Below, one piece after another: positions 56,309 to 64,000 of a stretch of 64,000 nucleotides of DNA. Source of the stretch: Favolaschia claudopus (Eukaryota; Basidiomycota; Agaricomycetes; Agaricales; Mycenaceae); the NCBI GenBank assembly GCA_037176885.1, contig JAWWNJ010000033.1, positions 1,550,001 to 1,614,000 on the forward strand. Direction: 5' to 3'. The position numbers and the translations under genes are program-made. The notes beneath the pieces are model-generated. The model worked only from the letters and a program-made list of their open reading frames with translations. It had not been told where the DNA came from and did not search any database. Positions within the stretch are counted from its first letter, which is position 1, and each line of letters starts with the position of its first letter.

Positions 56309-56512
56309 TCATGATGTTATCGTCATGAATCCACAACCAAACATCATGAAAATAACGTCATGAATGTTCCCATGACCGCAATGAATTTCACGATGCACTT
56401 TCATGATGTTGCGTCGTGAATTTCAAGAGTGCATCATGAATTTCGTGACAATTCATCGTGAACTTTCTAATGAATCGTCGTGAAAACATGAGGAATTTCA
56501 TGATACTTTGAC
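56309..56512. repeat. Cluster of the palindrome TCATGA
   Basis: Seven exact TCATGA hexamers and four TCGTGA variants lie within about 205 bp, spaced irregularly, usually followed by A/T-rich bases. A second cluster lies at 62,302-62,422. Confidence 0.75.
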
Positions 56513-56647
56513 TGCACAGTACTAGTGGATTCGGTTTCAGAAAAATACATACTCACTAAGATCCGTTCCTTGGCTGTCTAGAGTAAATGTAAGTTGAGCT
56601 CTCCGTTGTGTATCAGTTTCAAGCATCCGCATTGAATCTGTTACATT

Positions 56648-57085
56648 AGAGAGTTTGCGGTGAGCCGCCAGGAGCCGCCAGAAGCCACCTGGCGGCTCTA
56701 ATGGCATGCGGATTGGAGCGGCTATGCTGTCTGGCGGCTCGTTTGGTGGCTGGTAAGACTGGTTCAAATTTGGTTTTGCAAGTCTATTCTTAGTACTTAG
56801 TCATCTATATCTTGAGCCATACACACACGAAGGAAAACCGACCCGAAAATCTGACGCCATCGCACATTTGAGCCGAAGACTTCGGTTGACGCTGGAAATT
56901 GCTTCAATTCAAAACAATTATGCACCTTTGGACAACGAACTCTCATTGGCTGAAGGTATAGTCAAATATACAAGGTACCCAACCTCGAAATTGTGCTAAG
57001 GACCGCGCGCGACGAGCCGCTGAACGAGCCGCCACATGACGTAACCGCTCCAATCTGGCTTCTGGCGGCTCACCGCAAACTCTCT
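56648..57085. mobile_element. AGAG-ended element with ATT duplication
   Basis: 438 bp; AGAGAGTTTGCGGTGAGCCG and its reverse complement at the ends, ATT on both sides (56,645-56,647; 57,086-57,088). GGCGGCT words recur inside. Confidence 0.83.
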
Positions 57086-57139
57086 ATTGGTGGTACCTGC
57101 GAGACGATCAAGTTTTGGATTTATTTGGCCGCTGACAAT

Positions 57140-57326
57140 AGAGCCTTTGCGGTGAGCCGCCACACGAACTGGCGGCTCGTGCCACACAACGACTGCTCAT
57201 GCTACTGGGCCAAGTTAGCCACCTTGAGATGTCCTTCATAACGGCTGCTCAGGGTGGCTTACTTGAGACCCGGTGCTTAGTGGGTCGTGAGAAAAATTAG
57301 CCGCCAGCAGCTACCGCAAAGGCTCT
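57140..57326. mobile_element. AGAG-ended MITE with AAT duplication
   Basis: 187 bp; AGAGCCTTTGCGGT and ACCGCAAAGGCTCT ends, AAT on both sides (57,137-57,139; 57,327-57,329). Same GAGCCGCC subterminal words as 56,648-57,085. Confidence 0.8.
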
Positions 57327-57417
57327 AATAATCTCAAGTGTCAAGGATTGTTTTTGGCTTCTCCGTTTGCCACACTACTCTTCTCCCTCCTGTAGGCCGG
57401 GCACCGGCATACACAAC

Positions 57418-58633
57418 CTACGTAGGACAAAGCTTTGCAAGGTGTTCTATCAACTCCCTACCAATATCCTGAGCACACTCCATAATCTCCTCCCAGTCTT
57501 GGGGAGCGCATTTACTAATCCATTGCGTCACTTTATCGGGGTGAAAGATCAGAAGATTTCTACGGATAGCCCGCTTCTTCTGCGTAATTGTCATATTTCC
57601 ATCGAACAGAAACCATGCTACGGAGGCTTCAATCCCATTCTTGAGGATTGGCCAGGGAACATGCCGCTTTTCGAGCAGAAACCGTAACGGTGTTGCTTGA
57701 AGCAGCCCCCATTTCTGTTCATATATGTCGCGCTTCTCGATGATGTTGTCAGAGTCCCAGTTCTCCCATGCTTGAAGCGATAGAGAGCGTGGAACTGGAT
57801 CGTCACAATCTGAATGTATGTGAGAGAAGTATTAGGGCCTTCTTCGGAGTATTAGACACCAACCTGTCAGTGGATAGGACTCTGGGGACAAATTGGGACA
57901 TGTACACCGATCCATTGGCATTGCAGCTGCATCAGATCATGTGGCGTTAGAAAAAGAAGCCGTCAAAGTTCCAAAGCTCACGCGGCTCGTCGACGTCCAT
58001 GGGACTGAAGCAGTTGGATATGGGACTATCAATATCCATTGGCGATGTAGGGTAGCATCCAGTCCAGCTTGTTCCCAGAGGGGATGGAAAGGGGCTGTCC
58101 CCGCCCAGGCCATAATTCTCCGGCAAAACGTGCATCTTGTTTGTGGGTCGCAGACCTGGGTCTTTGAAATGGTTTTCGCCCCACTTATGTTTCTCTCGGA
58201 GGATATTACTCCGCGCCGATTGAATGGTTTTCGTTAAAAAATGCGGCTTGACATGAACTCCTGTCCGCTATCATACACTGTATGGAGCGGCCGTCATTGT
58301 CGTCTACATCTATAGCCAAAAAAATGAGATTGTTTTCTTGTACAGTAGTATTCCATTCTCATCAAGCTTTAATCGTAAATCTGCTGCGAAATCTCACCTT
58401 TAGCAACGGCTTTATCTGCAAGAAATCCCATCTCGGGATGGCCAGCATTGAGAGCTTCATTGTCCTTTGAGGTATGTTGCCGCTTGAACTGAGGGCAACG
58501 ACACTGTGGCGTTTGGATCGATTTCGAGGCTTTCTCCGCCACCTTCTTGACAGTTTTGCGTGCAGCTGAGGTGTGCGCAGAGAGAGTCGATGAAGGTTGA
58601 GGAATCCTCGCTCGCCACACATTTGGGGCAGCT
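57418..58633 (-). CDS. Gene with HPDK-type C-terminal domain (host-like), 3' end in a transposon end
   Basis: Minus-strand exons are joined by short introns (for example 58,409 to about 58,314 and 57,862-57,812). The middle reads KTVKKVAEKASKSIQTPQCRC then, across a splice, DVDDNDGRSIQCMIADRSSC; the next part is KHKWGENHFKDPGLRP. The last exon (about 57,811-57,418) has LQAWENWDSDNIIEKRDIYE, KRHVPWPIL and AIRRNLLIFHPDKVTQWIS, ending IGRELIEHLAKL. This VPWP...FHPDK block is the C-terminal domain of a fungal family distantly like NFKBIL1. One frame change near 58,230 is unexplained. The stop at 57,418 lies in sequence matching the transposon ends at 5,690/56,107, so the native C-terminus is probably lost. 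The 5' end is uncertain. Confidence 0.55.
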
Positions 58634-58800
58634 CATTTGGGTGGGACATAGAAGAAGGATATCGCATAAGATGATTTTTTGTATCGCGCGCTGTTGGCCG
58701 GCATTGAAATAAATTGGCTTTACTTGCACTTTGCATTTGTGTTGGATTGATCTACATTGAGATTGACGGTCTATAAGTACGCCTGATTTACCTCCCCGAA

Positions 58801-58821
58801 CACACACACACACACACACAC
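58801..58821. repeat. (CA)n microsatellite
   Basis: About ten CA units just upstream of the HPDK gene. Confidence 0.95.
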
Positions 58822-58842
58822 GTCGTAGGAGCTGTTACTTAA

Positions 58843-59252
58843 GAGCCTGTTCGGATGCACAATGAATTAAATCCTATTGCTATTGTATTGCCTTTTACAG
58901 TAATTTTATTGTCCGCACTTGTCCGCGGAATTGTCTGGAATTGTCGTGAGGGAACTCATCACCTGTGACCCGACCTGTGATTTGATGCGTAGTTCCCGCC
59001 GACTTCAAGCGCGTTGGCCGAGTTCTGGGTCTGTCGGTGGCGCGTAAAATCTGGCAGACTTTGTATTGTTCACTTTACTGATGCCTCTGTTTCTAAGACT
59101 CGTCCATGTAGCAAGAATGTCCACCCACGCGCCGAGCAGTTCGGCATCAAGTGACGAGTGACAGTATCCATCACGACAATTCTCAACAATTCGATTGCTG
59201 TAAAAGGAAGAACAATAGCAATAGGATTCCTATTGTGCATCCGAACAGGCTC
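58843..59252. mobile_element. Tourist-like (PIF/Harbinger) MITE with TAA duplication
   Basis: 410 bp with ends GAGCCTGTTCGGATGCACAA and reverse complement, subterminal CCTATTGCTATTG arms, and TAA on both sides (58,840-58,842; 59,253-59,255). The end sequence resembles Tourist/Harbinger termini. Confidence 0.87.
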
Positions 59253-59338
59253 TAAGTAGTTGAATTTGAGTACAGACTTTGTCTCTACTCTTTCTAGTTT
59301 GATTTCGTGCATCCTTTCAGCGATCACGTAAGTTAGTA

Positions 59339-60675
59339 TCACAGTGCTAAAGCAAAGCACTTCAAGCAGTCGCCAGATGGGCTGCGGTGTTCCATTGTGA
59401 AGGAACCTTCTCTCGATTGGAGAGTCGGACTCCATTCCGGACCGCGAAGCTGATTTTGGTCGAGAGAGGCAGCAAAAGGGAGGGTGTCGATGTCTGGGCG
59501 GGTATTGGGAGCACACGGGGTATCAATAGCCGCAGGAGGGAAAATAAGAGAGTGACGACTTCGCGGGTAGCTGAATTTGTATGTCGCAGAGAAGACGATG
59601 GTCGAGTTGTCAATCCTCGCAATCTCTTGGTATATCGTGAATTGAGTTGGATCTATAAATCCGAGGTGAGAATCCGGCGAAGTTGAAAAGAAGTGGACGT
59701 ACCGAGACTGTCTGAAATGGTCTCCCAGTACTCCGGGACAAGCAAGGTACTATAGAGACAGCCATCAACAGAGACGTCGATGACTGGAGCTAGCAAAGTA
59801 GTCTCCTTGTGGACGATACGATCACCGGCGAAAAACACCGTGAAGCGGGATTCCGCGATGACTGAGTCGCAGCGCGATATAAAAGTCACCGTCGGGTTAA
59901 TGGAACGGAGACAGCGCGGGCGGCCAGAGACGTGAAGGCCATCATCTGCTTCAAGCCACATAGGTCCCGCTGAAGAAAAGTCTTCTACATCGGGCGAGGG
60001 TAGCGTTTTCGGCAAAATGTCAATGAACACAACGGTATGAGCAGTGAATCGTTGTCCTGGGGTTAATGGAGACTCGGGGGATGTGTGTGAGCTGTCGCTG
60101 GATGCGGACGAGTCGGAATAGGCGGGTTGACGAAAGGGAGACAACAAATGGAGGACTACGACGAGTTAGAACTTGGAACTGCATGAAACGTGAAGAGCAC
60201 GCACGTCCTTTACCATCACATGTCTCCCGCAGCTGTTGAAGACGACTCCCGACCTGTTTCGCTGTGCGCCGCCTCCCGGTGGTTTGGAGAATGTAGTCCG
60301 AGATGAAGCGATTGCGACGCGGAAAGCGCCCGAGCATCCTTGTCTCCAAAGAGTCATCCGGTTGATAGTTTCCGAGGCCTGTAGCCGTCAATGACAAATC
60401 GCATAAAAAATGGCGGCGGTGCACCGAGCCTCACCTTCGATTAGAGCGGCTTCGAGGTCGGGTGGCCAGACGGTCTCTCCACTACGCGTCGTCTTCCGAC
60501 TTTTGCGTACTCCCAGAACAGACTGAAGGGCGTCGTTGATGGAGTGACTGTGCACCGAAGGCCAGACATGTCTAGTGATGCGCGTGGAGAGGGGGTCGCC
60601 GGGGGGAGTAGGTGGAAGAGACGACAAGCTGGACGCGGGCTCCGATATGGTCGAGACGTCGTAGTACAATGCCAT
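59339..60675 (-). CDS. TEA/ATTS-domain transcription factor
   Basis: Start MALYYDVSTISEPASSLSSL at 60,675. Exon 1 ends at 60,435 and a 56-bp intron (60,434-60,379) joins ETVWPPDLEAALIEG to LGNYQPDDSLETRML. The TEA domain continues GRFPRRNRFISDYILQTTGR, RRTAKQVGSRLQQLRE. A second intron (about 60,211-60,170) follows, then a long exon with FTAHTVVFIDILPKTLPSPD and EYWETISDSL, and after a further intron FTIYQEIARIDNSTIVFSAT. Stop at 59,339-59,341. All junctions keep frame. The protein binds DNA through its TEA domain, as AbaA/Tec1-like fungal regulators do. It is the best-supported single-copy host gene here. A (TTG)n tract lies about 80 bp upstream. Confidence 0.88.
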
Positions 60676-60750
60676 TGAAGTCGAGGGCGGGGAATTTGCG
60701 CCAACTCACCCCCTCCCCTCCAAAGAAATTTCTTAAGTTACCACTGTGCA

Positions 60751-60751
<1 letters not shown>

Positions 60752-60789
<38 letters not shown>

Positions 60790-60790
60790 G
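60752..60790. repeat. (TTG)n microsatellite upstream of the TEA gene
   Basis: Thirteen TTG units, 77 bp from the TEA start codon on its promoter side. Confidence 0.95.
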
Positions 60791-60802
60791 ACATTGGCAT
60801 TA

Positions 60803-60925
60803 GCGGGTTGATGCAGATGTCCCGATCAGCTGGGTGTTATCTTGCCACAGCCACATGCTATCTGGTTACCTTGGCCATTTCTTGAACTTTCAGCCAATTC
60901 AACAAAGCCAGAGTGTTCCAAAATT
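60803..60925 (+). repeat. Dispersed repeat related to 25,331-25,475
   Basis: Inverted relative of the 25.3-kb copy; shares GATGTCCCGATCAGCTGGGT, CACAGCCACATG and CAGCCAATTCAA. Confidence 0.65.
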
Positions 60926-61662
60926 TCGAGCGACGAGCACGGTGAGGCGAATTCGCTGTAGAATCTCTCGCTGTCGTTAGTCTACCACCCACTACAAATA
61001 TATTAAATATATCGGTGACCCGATTTTCTTTCAATACAATCTATCCATTTCTTGTGCAGGACCACAACTTAGTGAATACTTGAGATGAGGCAAAGAGGGC
61101 TCGCGCAGACACAGGTCTACGAGTCAATGTATTGTGATATTTCAACTAAATATTATCAATTTCATCTTCGAGAGATTCCTTGCTCGACGTCTAACAACAA
61201 GCTTTCTACAATTCTCGACTCTCCCGTAGTTTCTCCCTTTCCCCCTCTCTTTCCCTTTCTTTTTCGCTTTTTTCCGTCACGGGACCCAGTACATTGAAAA
61301 AAAAAACCCATTAGCGTGCTCGAGCCGCTGCAAGCGGCTATGGTACACGTTAAACTACACTATCCTACTATACCTCGTATGCTCATCATTAGAGAGCAAG
61401 AGGCCTCAGATCTCTAGATCTGGCCCACCATCAACAGCAAGGGACAGGATGTAAGCTCTGGGTCTCCGGAGGGTTCTGACCAGCAGAACATGACCCAAAT
61501 GTCTTGTACAAAAGCATTTTATTCCTTGATCTCGACGAACAACTAAATATAAATCTCTGACTGAGCTCCCACCAAGGGGGATCAAATTCGCGAAATCCAT
61601 ACTATAGCTCGATTTTTTTTTCTCAGAGAAATCGGTCGCTGATTACTGATCACGCGGATGAC
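60926..61662. other. Intergenic with a CT-rich promoter-like tract
   Basis: 61,207-61,285 is strongly pyrimidine-rich (TTTCCCTTTCT-type), as upstream of fungal genes, but no gene follows. A 10-A run at 61,298 and a GCCGCTGCAAGCGGC hairpin at 61,324 are also present. Confidence 0.4.
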
Positions 61663-61951
61663 TACTGTATCTCCCTGTATGGAGGCAACCGCCAAGCGAC
61701 CGTGACAAAACGGTTGCCTTATTTCAAGGCAACCGACCCTCCGTGAGCCGTGACCGTTGCCAAAAGAGGCAACGGGCGTCCAAGGCGCCCAAGGCGCTTA
61801 CTGATTTTTTGGGCATTTAAACCATATTATTCGATGTCACGATTTTTTCAAGGAAACGACCCTCACCGTGACCGTGACCACGTCAAAAAGAGGCAACGCA
61901 ACCAACCCCACCGTTACTGTGACGGTTGCCTCCATACAGGGAGATACAGTA
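61663..61951. mobile_element. MITE, second copy of the 37,470 family
   Basis: 289 bp with ends TACTGTATCTCCCTGTATGG and reverse complement and the same internal CCGTGAGCCGTGACCGTTGC word. It lacks about 90 bp of the spacer of the first copy. Confidence 0.85.
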
Positions 61952-62112
61952 CCGGATTTGGATGTTGCATTAATGCAACTTCCATTATCACGCAGAACTT
62001 CAGTCGAGGCATCGTCAGATACCTCATAAAAGTGTTCAGAAAGACTTTGGGACTCCCACTGAATGCCCTTCATGCCAAAAAATGCTATTCATTGTACGAC
62101 TGCCATATCGGG

Positions 62113-62278
62113 TTCAGTTGATGCGACATCAAATTCCCTGATAAGGGAATAATGTACCCCCCCTCTAACTCAAGAACCACTGCAAGTCTCAATGTCAGTA
62201 AAGTGGATTCATACTCAGAGTGAGTGGTAGTTTCATAATTTGAGGTGATTTAAATATCGGATTTTCCATAGCCCCTTG
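62113..62278 (+). repeat. Dispersed repeat, inverted copy of 28,016-28,193
   Basis: Same order of words as the reverse complement of the 28-kb copy, with a C-run of only about eight bases. Confidence 0.75.
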
Positions 62279-62301
62279 GCTCCCACTGTGCGAAGTATTT
62301 G

Positions 62302-62422
62302 TCATGAATTTCTGAATTTCAAGATTCATGATCATGAACCACAAAGATGGCTTTCATGATGCTCAGATACCCATTTTTACAATAATTGTTCAGCATATGA
62401 ATTCATGACAAAACATCATGAA
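62302..62422. repeat. Second cluster of the palindrome TCATGA
   Basis: Six exact TCATGA hexamers within about 120 bp, two of them overlapping (TCATGATCATGA). Confidence 0.75.
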
Positions 62423-62660
62423 AGACTGCGCAATTTTTGCTAAGTCCACTAGCCAGGTTGTTGAGCGGATAATGTACTTGTTTTCCTACCCACACACCAT
62501 CTACCCCTCCCGAGACCCGTATCGTATCTGTATCTACTAATATCGTATTATATTAAATTTTATTATGATATATCATTAATATAATTTTAATGCACCTCTG
62601 CTGGCTCAACGGATATTTTTTCCGGCTATGAGAGCATGAGATGGTGTACTAGACTGATAC

Positions 62661-63079
62661 GGAATGCTGCGAGCTCGTGCTGAGGGAGGGAGGAAAACAG
62701 GTGGTATATTTATGATTGCGGTGAGGGGGTGATGTGACCCTCGCAGCAAGCGCTCTCGGGCCGGAACCCAAAGTCGGCGCGAAGCTGCACAAAACAGACT
62801 ACAAAACTAAATACGATGTACATGCAATGTATATGGGAGGTGGGTGGGAGAACTAAAAAATGAGAGCACGGGCGAAGGAACGCGCCCGGTGGTGGTGGTC
62901 GAGGAAAAAGACGCGATGAGTCACAGTGATGACTCCCACGTGCATTCCTCCGAGTGTATACACTCACTAGGAATGCTGCGAGCTCGTGCTGAGGGAGGGA
63001 GGAAAACAGGTGGTATATTTATGATTGCGGTGAGGGGGTGATGTGACCCTCGCAGCAAGCGCTCTCGGGCCGGAACCCA
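62661..63079. repeat. Perfect 110-bp direct repeat, 309-bp offset
   Basis: 62,661-62,770 and 62,970-63,079 are identical (GGAATGCTGCGAGCTCGTGC ... GGGCCGGAACCCA). They lie immediately downstream of the recombinase gene, as the split direct repeats of DIRS/Ngaro-like elements do. Confidence 0.88.
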
Positions 63080-63166
63080 GGAAGACAAGGCAGCCCGAGG
63101 GAGGAGGGGTTGCCGGGACAGCGAGGAGGGTGAGCTGAGGCCAAGAGAGCAAGAAGAAGGGTGCGG

Positions 63167-64000
63167 CTAGAGAGCATCGTCGCCGCGCCAAACCAATCCC
63201 GGGGCAACAACCATGGAGGTTGGTTGAATAAGTGGGGGGTCAGAGAGAAGGCGTTTGCTCAACGCCACAATGACATCAGGTGGCGTGTCAATGTATAGTT
63301 TGAAGCAGTCAGAAGTCCAACGGCCCAGGCGCTGAATGTCAAGGTCGGAGAGACCGATGAGTCGAGCCCAAGTGGCAGCGCCACGGCGGAAGCTATGGCC
63401 CGAATATCCTGACGATGAAATCCCGACATGAGTGAGACAGGACTTCAAACAGTCGATGAAAAGCTTCCGCGAGAAAGCTCCATAGCCTGTACCATCGCGA
63501 GTACGCCGGCCCACAAACAGCGGGTCGTCGGGCTTGCCCGGCTTATTAAGGTGGGCGCGGAGGAGGGTGTAGGCACAGGTGGGCAAGCCAGTTTTTGCAA
63601 TAGTGATGCGCACCCCAGCGCGGAAGGGGTCGGTTTTGGAGGCCGGGAGGTCAACGGTAAGATACTCGTCGTTCTGAATGATGATGTCACGGCGCTTGAG
63701 GTTGAAAGCACCATCGAAAGAGTCGTAGGTGATCTCGCCGCAGCGAAGAAAGCCTGCGAAGGCCAGGGCGTAGGCAACTCGGAGAGTCTCGGCTAGCTCA
63801 CGAGAAACACCCCGCGGAAGGGAGATAGGGTTGGAGAGGGAGGCGATAATCTGGGCGAGGACGGGCTGCGTAATAGGAAGTCGCTCCTTACGTTCTGCAT
63901 CCCCGTACACCCGGCGTATGCCACGAATCACACGCTCCAGAACGCGTGATTCAAAGGGGCGGGATTCGTATCCGAGGTCAGTGTGGAAGGACTTGAGGGC
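63167..64000 (-). CDS. Tyrosine recombinase (DIRS/Ngaro-like), 5' part outside the window
   Basis: The minus-strand frame is open to the right edge, reading ALKSFHTDLGYESRPFESRV before the first in-window ATG. Catalytic motifs are ALAFAGFLRCGEI (first Arg), YSGHSFRRGAATWARLIG (His-x-x-Arg), LGRWTSD, and LYIDTP (the Tyr nucleophile). The stop is at 63,167. This is the enzyme class used by DIRS/Ngaro retroelements and Cryptons for integration. The reverse transcriptase expected for Ngaro would lie beyond 64,000. Confidence 0.88.
   Translation of the reverse strand, partial: ALKSFHTDLGYESRPFESRVLERVIRGIRRVYGDAERKERLPITQPVLAQIIASLSNPISLPRGVSRELAETLRVAYALAFAGFLRCGEITYDSFDGAFNLKRRDIIIQNDEYLTVDLPASKTDPFRAGVRITIAKTGLPTCAYTLLRAHLNKPGKPDDPLFVGRRTRDGTGYGAFSRKLFIDCLKSCLTHVGISSSGYSGHSFRRGAATWARLIGLSDLDIQRLGRWTSDCFKLYIDTPPDVIVALSKRLLSDPPLIQPTSMVVAPGLVWRGDDAL

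Noticed and set aside
56107..57420. One element bounded by the terminal repeats at 56,107 and 57,391
   Set aside because: The two ends face away from each other, so they cannot bound a single element in this orientation.

Overview
The window looks like a transposon-dense stretch of a filamentous basidiomycete genome, most likely an agaricomycete. The coding pieces have short GT-AG introns (about 45-65 bp, with CTAAC/CTGAC-like branch sites). The protein families seen (Plavaka-type transposase, DUF6729/DEDDy exonuclease proteins, XPG/PIN-like nucleases, Myb/HARBI1 pairs, DIRS/Ngaro-like tyrosine recombinase) are those that expand in Agaricomycetes. Family names come from sequence recognition only; no database search was run.

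Layout. 0-3.2 kb: a frameshifted Plavaka transposase (-). 4-7 kb: several short inverted-repeat elements (MITEs), two with hAT-like ends, and a tRNA-like Pol III unit. 6,983-18,605: a Tc1/mariner element whose accessory-gene intron has been opened by an 8,263-bp LTR retroelement with no coding capacity (8,335-16,597; the two 405-bp LTRs look identical; 5-bp target duplication CTGAC). 19.6-25.1 kb: a long multi-exon gene (-) with AT-hooks, DUF6729, a 3'-5' exonuclease domain and a Cys-rich tail. 25-30 kb: dispersed repeats and MITEs. 30.1-32.0 kb: an XPG/PIN-like nuclease gene (-) next to a copia fragment. 33,673-37,027: a second, uninterrupted copy of the Tc1/mariner element. 37.5-45.7 kb: low-copy direct repeats, a truncated copy of the LTR element and a minisatellite. 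45.7-47.3 kb: a three-level nest of TA-target elements. 47,306-50,066: a PIF/Harbinger element with perfect 77-bp ends and two convergent genes. 50.8-51.7 kb: a MITE inside an hAT-like element. 52.1-54 kb: a LINE derivative that keeps only ORF1. 54.4-59.3 kb: repeats, Harbinger-like MITEs and a probable host gene with an HPDK-type C-terminus. 59.3-60.7 kb: a TEA/ATTS transcription factor, the clearest host gene. 61-64 kb: MITEs and the 3' part of a tyrosine-recombinase element that runs off the right edge.

How the parts relate. Most coding capacity serves mobile-element movement. The two Tc1/mariner copies carry an apparently complete DD34E transposase (-) convergent with an accessory gene (+). 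In both copies a 127-bp MITE sits in the accessory gene; it brings an in-frame stop and also a new in-frame ATG. The LTR element holds six hairpin modules whose stems differ in sequence but keep their pairing, the most unusual signal in the window.
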